From Castor canadensis (taxonomy: Eukaryota > Chordata > Mammalia > Rodentia > Castoridae): DNA of 64,000 nucleotides. Position numbers and translations under genes: made by a program. The notes under the pieces were generated by a model that was not told where the DNA came from, made no database searches, and worked only from the letters and a program-made list of their open reading frames with translations. This document shows positions 44,309 to 55,730 of the stretch, one piece after another (position 1 is the first letter of the stretch; each line of letters starts with the position of its first letter). The stretch is from assembly GCF_047511655.1 (NCBI RefSeq), contig NC_133390.1:166919583-166983582 (forward strand), read 5' to 3'.

Positions 44309-45354
44309 TCAAAAAGTCATTGCGCTAGATTTCCAATTCTCAGGATGTTTTAAAACTTGTGAAATGGCTTTTAAAACTGTTACTTTCCTTTTAGGTTTGG
44401 CTTTAAAAACTTGATTTTTTTTTTGTTTCATATTGTAAAAATTCTCATCTTGTACTTTCATAAACTTTTTTTTTTTGATATGTAAAAGAGGTTCTTTATG
44501 AAACTTAATTTTTACAGCATTTAACCAGTCATCAACAGTCAGGTTGGATTTTGGTGCACCATCAAAAGACCAATGGAGACCATGGATGCCTTCTTTCTCC
44601 ACAGGAGCAGTGTCATAACTTGCTCCACATACTCTTCCTATTGTGGCAAATCCATACGTCTTAAGCTCCTCTATAAATGTGTTTAAGGTCACATTGGTTG
44701 GATTGTGTGTAATAAGGAGTCTCATGTTCTTGAATGTGACTTCCCTGGGTATAGGCAAGTTCATTGGATCCATGTTAATTTAGTTAAAAAACACTCAATA
44801 GGGTTGTTACAGAATTTTAAAACTTGGATACAAAAATGATGCTAAGAAACTGAAATCTACTTCAATATGTTCCACTTGAAATTCTCAGTGTGACATTAGG
44901 AGCAATGGGAAATGAAATGCACCTCCTATCAAGAAGTAGCAATGCTTTGGTCCCATAACACTGAGGCAGCAGAAAGGAAAGGCACCAAGGTTTATCCCAT
45001 CCCCGTTAGGACTCTTGTACAATGCTCTGCAGACTTCAACCCCGTACTTCTGTGTCCAGCTTCACCCCTCTTATGGGAGCTTCTTGGTAAAGTAGTCATG
45101 CATTTCTATAGTTCATTTATCTGAAGAAAGGTTGTGCTGCTCCTGACAGTAATCTCCATGCTGTTGAGAGGCTCTGTTGTGAGACTAAGAACTCTTCAGA
45201 ACTGACGGATATTTGCCCACTGAAGATTGTGGAGGCAGTGGCAGTGGCAGTGGTGGCAGTTTCAGGGTAGAGGGGCAGTGGTGGTCTTTATGGAGTAACG
45301 GCTGATGTGGAACACCAAGCCTGTAGCTCAATAAGCCAATATGCACAGAAAAGC
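44309..45354 (-). pseudogene. PTP4A1 pseudogene: PTP4A1 (PRL-1) retrocopy, open but lacking the active site
   Basis: An intronless minus-strand ORF of 154 codons (44309-44773) begins [20 protein letters not shown] and continues with [35 protein letters not shown] and [12 protein letters not shown], the N-terminal part of PTP4A1 (closer than PTP4A2: EVT.KNMR, VKIKF). Homology stops near residue 95 at an A-rich run (44469-44479). The HCVAGLGR phosphatase loop and most of the C-terminal half are missing. The Lys-rich tail is either diverged C-terminal sequence or 3' UTR joined by an internal deletion. Sequence from 44774 to about 45354 looks like retained 5' UTR, with no introns. Probably a processed pseudogene; the open frame may be chance. 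Confidence 0.8.
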
Positions 45355-45368
45355 CCCCACATTCACTC

Positions 45369-45456
45369 TTTTTTTGGCGGGGAGTAGTGGGGTTTGAATG
45401 TGGCCTGGTACTTGCTAGGCAGGTGCTCTACCATTTGAACCACACCTCAGCCCCTC
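45369..45456 (-). mobile_element. tRNA-type SINE
   Basis: Complement, near the 5' boundary of the PTP4A1 retrocopy. Confidence 0.82.
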
Positions 45457-45688
45457 ATAAACTTTTTCATTCAAGTTAAACTTCAACTCTATACCTCCCA
45501 AAAACAAGGACAAGTAAGTATGGGCACAGTTTTATCTTGGAAAGAGCAATGTCCTAATGCTACCATTTAACCCCAAGGACACATGAACTCTTAATTTTTT
45601 CCCATAAACTATTCTATTTAAATATTTTATTACGCAGTCTCTTTCAAATCTTTGTCCTGGAGGTTCAGTATATTTTGTTCATACTGGT

Positions 45689-45783
45689 TTTTTTTTTATG
45701 GGGGGTTGGGTACGGTACTGGGGTTTGAACTCAGGGTTTTTGCACTTGCAAGGCAGGCATTATACTGCTTGAGCCACACCGTC
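45689..45783 (-). mobile_element. tRNA-type SINE
   Basis: Complement; TTGCAAGGCAGGCATTATAC. Confidence 0.83.
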
Positions 45784-45905
45784 ATCGGATTCGGCACAAA
45801 TCATCCCTAATAGACATCTAGCTAATGTATTAGATGATGTGTTACTTCTAACTTAAACTTCCATTTGAGAAGGTTGGCAGGATAGACTTTGATTTTTTTA
45901 AATGT

Positions 45906-45908
45906 TGT

Positions 45909-45939
<31 letters not shown>

Positions 45940-45942
45940 TTT
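45906..45942. repeat. (TTTA)n microsatellite
   Basis: Nine TTTA units, which adjoin the A-rich end of the minus-strand B1-like SINE at 45944. Confidence 0.95.
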
Positions 45943-45943
45943 T

Positions 45944-46052
45944 GGAGATAGGGTCTCACTATGTAGCTCAGGTTGGCCTTTAACTCACAATCCTCCTGCC
46001 TCCCCCGTCTGAGTGCTGTAATTACAAGTGTGAGCCATCATGCCTGCCTTGA
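45944..46052 (-). mobile_element. B1-like SINE
   Basis: Complement; GATAGGGTCTCACTATGTAG. The TTTA microsatellite is its expanded tail. Confidence 0.85.
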
Positions 46053-46269
46053 ATTTTTATAATTATGTGATTATATATTTTATGTGTTTTTCTCTGATAC
46101 ATCTTTATGTCTCTTCCAATAGTAAGGAAGTCAGAAAGGGAACTAAATGTACTCCTTGATCTTGTTAATCATTGAAGAGTGAAATTTTCAACTAGTTTTA
46201 ATGTCTGAAGGAATTAGGGGATTTTATCTACTACCTGAGGTGTACCTTAGTGTTTTATATAGTGGAACT

Positions 46270-46400
46270 TTAGGACCAATTTCATTCTTATTTAAATATG
46301 TGCTGAGTACCTAGTATGTGTGTAGCATTGTGTTGTGTGTTTGACATGTATTAGCTCAGTTAATGCTCCTTGAAGCATTGTCAGGAAGATATTTAAATAC
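46270..46400. repeat. MIR relic
   Basis: GTGCTGAGTACCTAGTATGT and TTAATGCTCCTTGAAGCATT. Confidence 0.6.
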
Positions 46401-46431
46401 CCAGTTGCTTAAGTTGAAAATTTCATTTTCA

Positions 46432-46710
46432 TTCTTTTTTGGGATTTGAATTTAGGGACTTATGTTTGCTAGGCAGGTACTCTTCCACTTGAGCCACACC
46501 CCTAGCCCTTTTTTGCTTTAGTTATTTTTTGGTTAAGGTCTTGTGCTTTTGGCTTGGGGCCAGCCTCAGACCTTGATCCTCCTACCCATGCCTCCCAAGT
46601 AGCTAGCTGGGATCACAGACATTTGCCATCTCACCTATTTGGATCCTCCCACTCTCCACCTCCCCACGAAGCTGAAGCTGGGATTACAGGCAAGTACCTG
46701 TAATCTTTGA
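46432..46710 (-). mobile_element. B1-dID-like composite SINE, undeleted, with extra B1-like piece
   Basis: TTTGCTAGGCAGGTACTCTT tRNA complement, then a B1-like complement and a second partial one. Confidence 0.75.
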
Positions 46711-46924
46711 TCTTTGATCTCTCCTGATGACATCTGTTCCATTTAGTTACATTGCCATAGCAGCAAACACATTCTGCTGTGATAAATCAGTCATCAGACA
46801 ACAGCATCAGCCTCCTTAATGGTTTCCCTGATTCTCTTTCTTGCTCTTTCATATAAGAGTTTTATATATGCGTGCATATACACATATCGTATATGAATAT
46901 GAATCTGTTCTCATAGCAGCCAGG

Positions 46925-47105
46925 GTGATTTTTTAAATCTATTTGGGATAATTGCAGATTCACATATAGTTGTAGGAACTAATACAGAGGGATCATATGC
47001 ACCCTTAGGTTCCCTTAACAACATCTTGCTTAGCTGTAATTCAGTATCACAACCACAATGTTGGTATTGATACAATGTACCGATCTAGTTCAGATTTTCT
47101 CCCAG
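46925..47105. repeat. Ancient L1M-like fragment
   Basis: AATTGCAGATTCACATATAG, CAACATCTTGCTTAGCTG and AATATCACAACC-like words resemble L1M 3' sequence. Confidence 0.5.
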
Positions 47106-47109
47106 AGTG

Positions 47110-47640
47110 ATCTTTGAAATCCATAATTTGATCATGTCACTCCCAGTTTAAAGCATTTCAATGGCTTTCCACTGCACATGGATTAAAATCCAGACTCCTT
47201 CACATGGCTCCCAAAGCACTATGGAACAGCTCTTGCCTGCCTCTCCCACACATGGCTTCCCTTGCTCACCAGGCTCCAGCCAGCCATACCTCCTTCTTCC
47301 AGAGCCCCCACTTACTGGTTTCCTCCTCAGGGCACTTACAGTCCATCTTCTCTCTGCCTAGGATGCTCTTCTGGGCATTTCACGTGCTGACATCTTCTCT
47401 TCCTTAGGTCATAGCTAAAATGTTGTGCAACCTCCCTGACCACTCTTAAAGCAGTCTTTAATTCACCTGTTTATTTTTTTCACATAATTTGCCACTGTCT
47501 GAATGATTTATTTGTTTAATTGCTCTTTTTGTGACTGGGGTTTGAACTGTTTAATTACTTTTTACCCATAGAAAGTAAGCTGGAGAGAGTGGGAACCTTG
47601 TCTAGAATAGAACATGGCATGGTGTGGGCCCCTGTATACA
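47110..47640 (+). repeat. L2 3' end
   Basis: Reads like the L2 3' part: ATTAAAATCCAGACTCCTTC, TAGGATGCTCTTCTGGGCA, CCTCCCTGACCACTCTTAAA, then GAAAGTAAGCTGGAGAG. Short open frames over it are chance. Confidence 0.65.
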
Positions 47641-47986
47641 GTTCTTGTAGAGACCATTTCAAGAAAAGGACTCTGGTCCTGTTGCCTTTAGGATACTACC
47701 TGCTGATCACATCACATTGGTCCTTCCATTGGGAGATTCAGGCAGAATGATGGGTTTCCTGGGAGGGAGAAGACACAGCCCATGCTGGGCTTTGGATGTT
47801 TGGAAGGTGGCACCATGTTACCCCTTTAGAGTGCCCTGGTCTCTGAGACTATGCGACACATGCACTTGGATCTCATTGGAGCCGTCCTTGGTATTATGTT
47901 GGCACAGAAGGTGCTGTCAAGAAGACCTGTGTTTGGGCAAAGCCTTTGGATCTCATTTAATGTAAAGCAGCACTAAAAAGAAGGGG

Positions 47987-48180
47987 AGCTGGGCATGGTG
48001 GTGTACATCTGTAATCCCAGCACTTAGGCTAAAAGCAGGAGGGTCATGAGTTGGAGGCCAGCCTGGGTCCAAACAAACATCAACAAACAGCAACAAAAAA
48101 ACAAGGACAAAGGGCTGGGGGTGTGGCTCAATGGTAGAGTACTGGTATAAGACCCTCTGTTCAGTCTCCAGTACTGGGAT
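47987..48180 (+). mobile_element. Composite SINE
   Basis: GCTGGGCATGGTGGTGTACA arm, then GGGGTGTGGCTCAATGGTAG arm with a shortened middle. Confidence 0.82.
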
Positions 48181-48779
48181 GGGGTGTAGGGGGAGGAAGG
48201 CAAGTTTCTTCAGAGTACGAATGCAGAAGACTAGATCAGAGTGCTTTCATCACGCAACTTTTTTGAGAAGCTTAGGCAAACATATAATTAAGGGCATAGT
48301 CCTTGTCCTTAGAAATTTAAATTCTTTTTAAAAAGACATCTGTAGACTGAAAGGTAATCACTCTTGGGGCAATTCTGGGAGTTCCTGGGAGAAGGGCTCC
48401 AGGGAGGACAGCCAAGTGATGGCTCAGTCTGGCAAGGCTCACAAAGGAACTGCTGCTTGGCCAGCATGAAGGATGAATAAGAATTAGGAGGGAGTGGGGA
48501 GAACAGGTGTTCTGGTGAGATGGGAAGAGAATAGGTCAGAAGGTGTCTGAGAAAAAAAAATCCGCACTACAGTTGTCAGAGGCAGAGGTAAGATCTGTCT
48601 GACTGGAGCACATTTAAGAAGAAGGACAGAGGGAAGGGATCTGACTGGAAGGGAACTATGAAAACTACTCTTGACCAAGAATTTCCAACCTTTTTGCTTA
48701 TACAAATAACTCAGAGTAGAAAGATGGGCAGGTGCATGAGTGAGGGTTTCCTGAGGTGCGATGACAGTGACTGTCACTT

Positions 48780-48925
48780 CAGGAGTACCTTTTCTCTGCC
48801 AGGCTGTGCTCCACACAGATTCCATCCTTAACACACTTAACCCTTCTGATGGCTCTATGAGATACAATTATTATTCCTAAAGTTACAAATGGGGAAACTG
48901 AGGCACGGGGAAGGACAGTGAGCTG
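48780..48925. repeat. MIR relic
   Basis: ACAAATGGGGAAACTGAGGC and CTGATGGCTCTATGAGATAC. Confidence 0.7.
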
Positions 48926-49095
48926 CATAATGTCAAGAGCTCTAGAGTCAGTGCTCTTACCCTCCCTTATGACTCTTTTTCCCTTGGACATGGGTTCTAT
49001 CCCCAGCTCTACAAAAATATCCTTGTATATAGTAGGTGTGTTCTTGGAAAATGTATTACTTCTAAAACCATGCACAAGTACTTGTTCCTTGTTTT

Positions 49096-49300
49096 TTTAA
49101 TGTGCTACTGTAGATTGAACTTGAAACCTTAAGTGCTCCACCACTTGAGCCACACCCAGTCTTCTTGCTTTTAGTTCCTTTTTTCTTTTTTCAGATAATG
49201 TCTACAGCTTTTGCCAGGCTGGCCTGGAACTGAAATCCTCCTACCTCAGCTTCCTCAGTAGCTGGGACCACAGATGTGGGCCACCACACTTGACTACTTT
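49096..49300 (-). mobile_element. Composite SINE
   Basis: tRNA complement 49096-49160 and B1-like complement 49185-49300. Confidence 0.78.
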
Positions 49301-49329
49301 ATTATATATGTGAAAAGAGTCAGGATCAA

Positions 49330-49397
49330 CAGATGTGCATGATGGTGGGTGTTAATCAGGAGGATCAGAGTGAGACAATGTGTCAAAAAAAAAAAAG
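49330..49397 (+). mobile_element. B1-like SINE, internally deleted
   Basis: CAGATGTGCATGATGGTGGG then GAGTGAGACAATGTGTC and A-tail. Confidence 0.65.
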
Positions 49398-49792
49398 AAT
49401 TAAGTTCTAGATAATTATAAAGAGGTTTTTGCTTTATTTGATATTTGGTATTTGATATTTGAGAGTGTAGCAGGGTAAGGGACAATTTTGTTTCTGTAAG
49501 ACTGCCCCACAAGTTGTTGAATGTTTCATCCTGGTCTGTGCTTACTCAGTGCTCATTTGAATGAAGAACATCAAATATTGTGACAACCAAAAATGTCCAC
49601 CTCTCTTTCCACATTTCCAGATAGCCCTCTAGCAGACTGTGCCTGTTGAGTGACATTGTTTTAATGAGCCCTCTAATGAAGGAGATCCAGGTTAAAGTGG
49701 AAGAAAATGTATGCTCACAGAACCTTTAGTATAGTGATTCAGTGTGGAAGCAATGGAGATGGGTAGCATGTCTCTGCTGCAATGCTCCTTTA

Positions 49793-49888
49793 TTTTTTTT
49801 CCTTTTGGCAGTACTGGGAATTGAACTCAGGGCCTTGTACTTGTAGGGCAAGTGCTCTAGCACTTGACCCAGCCACACCCCAGCCCTA
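49793..49888 (-). mobile_element. tRNA-type SINE with target-site duplication
   Basis: Complement; AATGCTCCTTT occurs on both sides (49781 and 49890). Confidence 0.87.
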
Positions 49889-50594
49889 TAATGCTCCTTT
49901 TGTTATTTCACTGCATGTGTGCTAGGTTTGTATGTATTCATTCATTTATTCACTTATACCCATCACCACTTTTTTCTAAAAAAGCTGTTCTATAGGTCTT
50001 GATTTATTTAACCATTAAGTGTGTCTCTCCATGTATCTGAACTGATGAGGAAACACTTGTAATTCCTGTGATTTTCCATATAAAGGGCTTTGGGGTGGAT
50101 TCAGGGCCCAAACAGTGTTAAAACAGTTTTCTATCTTTCTCTTCCCCTCTTTCACTGTCCCCACTATACTACTGTCTGTACTCCACTGACCTCTTTACTT
50201 TTCGCTGTCAGAGTCTGTCTTTCAGATGCCATGTTTGTGAGTCTTCCAGAACCCTGGGTCGTGATAAAAATCCAGCCCCCCTCAGCACATTTTTACTTGT
50301 GACAGTAACTACAGACTGCCTTGGTTTCATTTCATTGTGTTTATCTTCTCTTCTTTGTACATTTCAGTAACTTTCCCAGGAAACTCCTGTGTGGCAGGTC
50401 TCCTTCAAGATCCTGAAGTGCATGAGTCTCTCCTAAGTTGTCTCACTTCTTTCTTACTTTACTTTCTTAAAAATTGGAGTGGCTTCTTCTTCCACATATT
50501 CATGTGGTACCTGGTACATTGCCTTGCATGTGGTAATTTGATTTGTACATATGTCTGAATTCAGTTTGAAATGCAGGGAAACGAGACCAAGTCA

Positions 50595-50740
50595 GGTCTG
50601 AGTTCATGTTCTGGCACTGTCCCATGACACCTTGGACAGTCACTTTACCACCAAGTTCCTTATCTATGAGACAGGACTTTGGTAAAGTTTAAAGATGAAG
50701 TGCTTGGCAGACTTACTGGCACATGGTAAGTGCTCTAGAA
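50595..50740. repeat. MIR relic
   Basis: CCTTGGACAGTCACTTTACC and GGCACATGGTAAGTGCTC. Confidence 0.65.
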
Positions 50741-51603
50741 GGGGTAATTATTTTACGGGAGGCTAGGTCATTCCTTTTAGGTCACTTGAGTGAGCACCAG
50801 GAACACTTAGGGTCTTCTTTAAAGGAAATGTTTGCTTAGTCCGGGGCTTCTCCAAGAGGAATCAGGCTCTAGGGAAGATCTGGCCCAAGGCTGATTAACT
50901 ATTCCCTTTTAGAGTTGGTGATCTGAATCTCTGTCTTAGAACTACTTACATAATGTATACCACCTGTTATTTGTGTATTTTTAGTAGTGGGAGTCGGGTT
51001 ATCCTGATCCTGTCTATAAAAGAGCAAACTGTTTACCAGAAGCTGAGTTTTTCTTCATACTGACTCACACTGACTCATCCTTCTCATTTTCCTTCCCACA
51101 CCTCATAACTACCTTGTAAGGGAGAGCGCTTTTAGGGAATTCAATTGGCTTTTCTGTTGTTTGACTTTCCATAGTTGAAAGCTTGAAGTGTTACAACATT
51201 GATTTCATCTCAGGAAAAGCTAACATTTTTGCTGCCCAGGAGTGGCCATGAAGCCTAACATCTAGACGACGGGCTGATTCTAGGGAGAGTGAGAGGTTGG
51301 ACAAGTGCCAGAAGTGTACATGTTAAGAGTAAATACATCTTGTTCTTTGAAAGTTCTTTTAAACCTGGACAATTTCCTCTTCTGAGATAAACTCAAGTAG
51401 AGTTAGAGCCAAGGCTATGATGCCTTCGCAGGTAGATTGGAGACACCAAATTCAGACAGCATATTAGAATCAACAAAATGGGGAAGGTTTTTACATCACA
51501 ATGCCTTGATTTGTCATTCAGTAAATATGATCTACAGATCGTCTGTGACATGTCAAATGTGAGGGCTATACTAAAATGCCTGCTGTCATGGACTTTTTTT
51601 GTT

Positions 51604-51791
51604 TTTTGTTTTTGGGGTTTGAACTCAGGGCTTACATCTTGAGCCACTCCACCAGCCCTATTTTTGTGAAGGGTTTTTTTCAAGATAGGGTCTCGAGAAC
51701 CATTTGCCCAGGTTGGCTTCAAACTGCAGTCCTCCTGATCTCTGCCTCCTGAGTAACTAGGATTACAGGCGTGAGCCACTGGTGCCTGGCT
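51604..51791 (-). mobile_element. B1-dID-like SINE with internally deleted tRNA arm
   Basis: GAACTCAGGGCTTACATCTT on the plus strand, same deletion; the B1-like arm ends GTGAGCCACTGGTGCCTGGC. Confidence 0.88.
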
Positions 51792-51839
51792 TATCATGGA
51801 CCTTCTAATCTAAGGTAGCATTAAAGGTGCTTTAGCCTA

Positions 51840-52088
51840 CACATGTGAGCATGTGTTTTTGCACATGGTTGAAGAGAGGAAGGAAGGCTTCTTGGAGGAA
51901 AAGGCACCTAAGCGGATACTTGTGAGTGAATAGGATTTAACTAGAAGAAAGGTTAGGATCGGTTGGGGATGGCTGAAGAGTGTTCACGACTGAAAAAGCC
52001 ATGAGTATGGTGGCCTTGAAGTGGGCGGAAGAGTTCCTCTTGGAGGGGCTGAAATAACTTCCAGTATGACCAAAGGACAGTGAGGGAT
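51840..52088 (+). repeat. Ancient L2-type repeat split by the young L1
   Basis: Left part of an old element that resumes at 54482-54540 (AGTAGGGCCAGATCATGCAG) and 55040-55080 after the L1 and a composite SINE. Confidence 0.5.
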
Positions 52089-52246
52089 GAATTGGTCACA
52101 AGAGAACCAGACAAGGATGCCCACTATCTCCACTCCTATTCAACATAGTACTGGAATTCCTAGACAGAGCAATTAGGCAAGAAGAAGGAATAAAAGGAAT
52201 ACAAATAGGTAAAGAAACTGTCAAAATATCCCTATTTGCAGACAAC

Positions 52247-52873
52247 ATGATCCTATACCTTAAAGACCCAAAAAACTCTACTCAGAAGCTCCCAGACATC
52301 ATCAATAGCTACAGCAAGGTAGCAGGATATAAAATCAACATAGAAAAACCATTAGCATTTCTATACACTAACAATGAGCAAACTGAAAAAGAATGTATGA
52401 AAACAATTCCATTTACAATAGCCTCCAAAAAAATCAAATACCTAGGTGTAAACCTAACAAAAGATGTGAAAGACCTCTACAAGGAAAACTATAAACTTCT
52501 GAAGAAAGAGATTGAGGAAGACTATAGAAAGTGGAGCGATCTCCCATGCTCATGGATTGGTAGAATCAACAAAGTAAAAATGTCGATACTCCCAAAAGTA
52601 ATCTACATGTTTAATGCAATTCCCATCAAAATCCCAATGACATTCATTAAAGAGATTGAAAAATCTACCATTAAATTTATATGGAAACACAAGAGGCCAC
52701 GAATAGCCAAGGCAATACTCAGTCAAAAGAACAATGCAGGAGGTATCACAATACCTGACTTCAAACTATATTACAAAGCAATAACAATAAAAACAGCATG
52801 GTACTGGCACAAAAACAGACATGAAGACCAGTGGAACAGAATAGAGGACCCAGATATGAAGCCACAAAACTAG
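52247..52873 (+). pseudogene. L1 ORF2 fragment, RT palm to thumb
   Basis: 208 open codons from [20 protein letters not shown] to ...EDPDMKPQN. Upstream in frame is LFADN, again Asn where RT needs Asp. There is no start codon of ORF2, so it is a dead fragment. Confidence 0.88.
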
Positions 52874-53062
52874 AACCAACTTGTCCTTGACAAAGGAGCT
52901 AAAAATATATGATGGAGAAATAGCAGCCTCTTCAACAAAAACTGCTGGGAAAACTGGTTAGCAGTCTGCAAAAAACTGAAACTAGATCCATGTATATCAC
53001 CCTATACCAAGATTAACTCAAAATGGATCAAGGATCTTAATACCAGACCGCAAACTCTAAAG

Positions 53063-53877
53063 TTGATACAGGAAAGAGTAGGAAATACTCTGGAGTTAGT
53101 AGGTATAGGCAAGAACTTTCTCAGTGGAACCCCAGCAGCACAGGAACTAAGAGATAGCATAGATAAATGGGACCTCATAAAACTAAAAAGCTTCTGTTCA
53201 TCAAAAGAAATGGTCTCTAAACTGAAGAGCACACCCACAGAGTGGGAGAAAATATTTGCCAGCTACACATCAGACAAAGGACTGATAAGCAGAATATATA
53301 GGGAACTTAAAAAACTAAATTCTTCCAAAACTAATGAACCAATAAAGAAATGGGCAAGTGAACTAAACAGAACTTTCTCAAAAGAAGAAATTCAAGTGGC
53401 CAAAACACACATGAAAAAATGCTCACCATCTCTAGCAATAAAGGAAATGCAAATTAAAACCACACTAAGATTCCACCTCACCCCTGTTAGAATAGCCATC
53501 ATCAGCAACACCACCAACAACAGGTGTTGGCGAGGATGCGGGGAAAAAGGAACCCTCATACACTGTTGGGGGAATGTAAACTAGTACAACCACTCTGGAA
53601 AAAAATTTGGAGTCTACTTAAAAAGCTAGATATTGATCTACCATTTGATCCAGCAATACCACTCTTGGGGATATACCCAAAAGACTGTGACACAGGTTAC
53701 TCCAGAGGCACCTGCACACCCATGTTTATTGCGGCACTATTCACAATAGCCAAGTTATGGAAACAGCCAAGATGCCCCACCACTGACGAATGGATCAAGA
53801 AAATGTGTTATCTATACACAATGGAATTTTATGCAGCCATGAAGAAGAACGAAATATTATCATTCACTTGTAAATAG
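53063..53877 (+). pseudogene. L1 ORF2 fragment, C-terminal domain
   Basis: Two overlapping frames (53063-53584 and 53524-53877) cover [20 protein letters not shown] to FYAAMKKNEILSF. They need one frameshift near 53570 to join. A stop between 52873 and 53063 separates them from the palm fragment. Confidence 0.87.
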
Positions 53878-54614
53878 ATGGAATTGGAGAACATCATTCT
53901 GATTGAGGTTAGCCTGGCCCAAAAGACCAAAAATCATATGTTCTCCCTCATATGTGGACATTAGATCAAGGGCAAACACAACAAGGGGATTGGACTTTGA
54001 TCACATGATAAAGGGAGAGCACACAAGGGAGGGGTGAGGATAGGTAAGACACCTAAAAAACTAGCTAGCATTTGTTGCCCTTAATGCAGAGAAACTAAAG
54101 CAGATACCTTAAAAGCAACTGAGGCCAATAGGAAAAGGGGACCAGGAACTAGAGAAAAGGTTAGATCAAAAAGAATTAACCTGGAAGGTAACACACATGC
54201 ACAGGAAATTAATGTGAGTCAACTCCCTGTATAGCTATCCTTATCTCAACCAGCAAAAACCCTTGGTCCTTCTTATCATTGCTTATACTCTCTCTACAAC
54301 AAAATTAGAGATAAGGGCAAAATAGTTTCTGCTGGGTATTGAGGGGGTGGGGAAGAGAGGAAGGGGGCGGAGTGGGTGGTAAGGGAGGGGCTGGGGGCAA
54401 GGCCCTTGGGAGAAATGACCCAAGCCTTGTATGCACATATGAATAATAAAACAATTAAAAAAAAAAGAATTGGTCACAAGATAAATTTGCAGAAGCTAGT
54501 AGGGCCAGATCATGCAGAGCATTACCGACCAGATAATTAATTAAACATATGTTACAGTGTTCATGGCTGGTGCATACACCCACATAAACGACACCCCATC
54601 AAGAGTGAGGACTT

Positions 54615-55042
54615 TGAAGCCAGGTACTCGTGGCTCACATCTATAATCGTAGCTACTTGGGAGCCTGAGATTGGGAGGATGGCCATTCATGGCCACTTGG
54701 GGAACAAAATTAACAAAATCCGTATCTCAAGGAATAGCTAAACATAGTGGGATGTCACCAGTATAGCAAGGTACCGGGGATGCTGGCCCAAGCCAGCCCA
54801 GGCAAAAATGTTTGTGGGACCCCATCTCAATGGAAAAAAGCTGGATGTGATAATGTATCTATCATTCCCAGCGACTGTGGGAAGCATAAAATAGGATCAC
54901 AGTCCATGCCCACCTGGACGACTCCAAAAATAACCAGAGCAGAAAGAGCTGGAGGCATGGCTGGAACTATAGTGCTTCTGCCGAGAAAGTAGGAGGCCCT
55001 GAGTTCAAACTCAAGTAGCTGGGATTACAAAAAAAAAGATCG
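54615..55042 (+). mobile_element. Trimeric composite SINE
   Basis: Two B1-like arms and a degraded tRNA-like arm ending GAGTTCAAACTCAAGTAG, inserted in the L2-type relic. Confidence 0.75.
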
Positions 55043-55540
55043 AGGGCTTTGAACTTGATACTAAGAGCAATGGGAAGGAGGGGCTGAGACTCAACACTCT
55101 TTGCTAACCAAGAACTGGGAGTGGGGGAGTGAGGCTGGACTCGGTAGTAGTGTGCTGGTGGGTAGGAACTAGCAACTTGAGAACAAATCAGGTTCTTAGT
55201 TGTTCTGCAGTGTTTTGAGGACAAATTCTAAAGGCCTTGTAGGATCCAAAGTGTCTTATTTCGAGCACAGTAGACAGGTCTTTCTGGAAACTCTCCCAAA
55301 TTGCTTGCATTTTGCCCCAAAAAGGGGATGGAGGAGAAAACAGCTACAGAGACAGTTTCTCTCAACTTAACTGCTGAAACACAGGAAAACAATCATGTTT
55401 TTGATTTATTTTTCTTGCCTTCAGATCATGAGACTTTCTCCCTTTTCTAAGAGTAGGGTATTAAAATGTTATTGCAGTTTGGGATTTTGGGGATTTATTG
55501 AGCTTGATATCATCTATGTGTTCTAGTTCAGTATCTGGAA

Positions 55541-55650
55541 TTGTTTTTGAGATGGGTTTGGTATGTAATCCAGGCTGGCCTTGAATTTGTGATCCTCCTG
55601 CCTTAACCTCCCAGGTGCTGGGATTATAGGCATGCACTGCCACACCTGTC
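55541..55650 (-). mobile_element. B1-like SINE
   Basis: Complement; CCAGGCTGGCCTTGAATTTG. Confidence 0.83.
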
Positions 55651-55659
55651 TAATATCAG

Positions 55660-55730
55660 GATTTTAAAAATTATATTTTGTTTTTGAATCAGCATACATA
55701 AATAATACAAGGGGGTTTCATTGTGGTAAT
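55660..55730. repeat. Left half of an unclassified repeat split by an LTR
   Basis: Resumes at about 56131-56230 (GCATGCATGAGTACAGTGTA). See 61879-62245 for the related copy. Confidence 0.5.

Larger units (their letters stand above)
52089..54481 (+). mobile_element. 5'-truncated LINE-1 with perfect target-site duplication
   Basis: The body, 52104-54466, starts inside RT motif B (ACCAGACAAGGATGCCCAC, the coding for TRQGCP) and runs through the ORF2 end, the 3' UTR with a G-rich tract, and an A-tail. The duplication GAATTGGTCACAAGA is identical at 52089-52103 and 54467-54481. It is younger than the 33.5-40.7 kb copy judged by longer open frames. It is inserted in an old L2-type repeat. Confidence 0.96.

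Noticed and set aside
48484..48867. 127-codon minus-strand frame
   Set aside because: Overlaps a MIR relic and has no recognisable domain.
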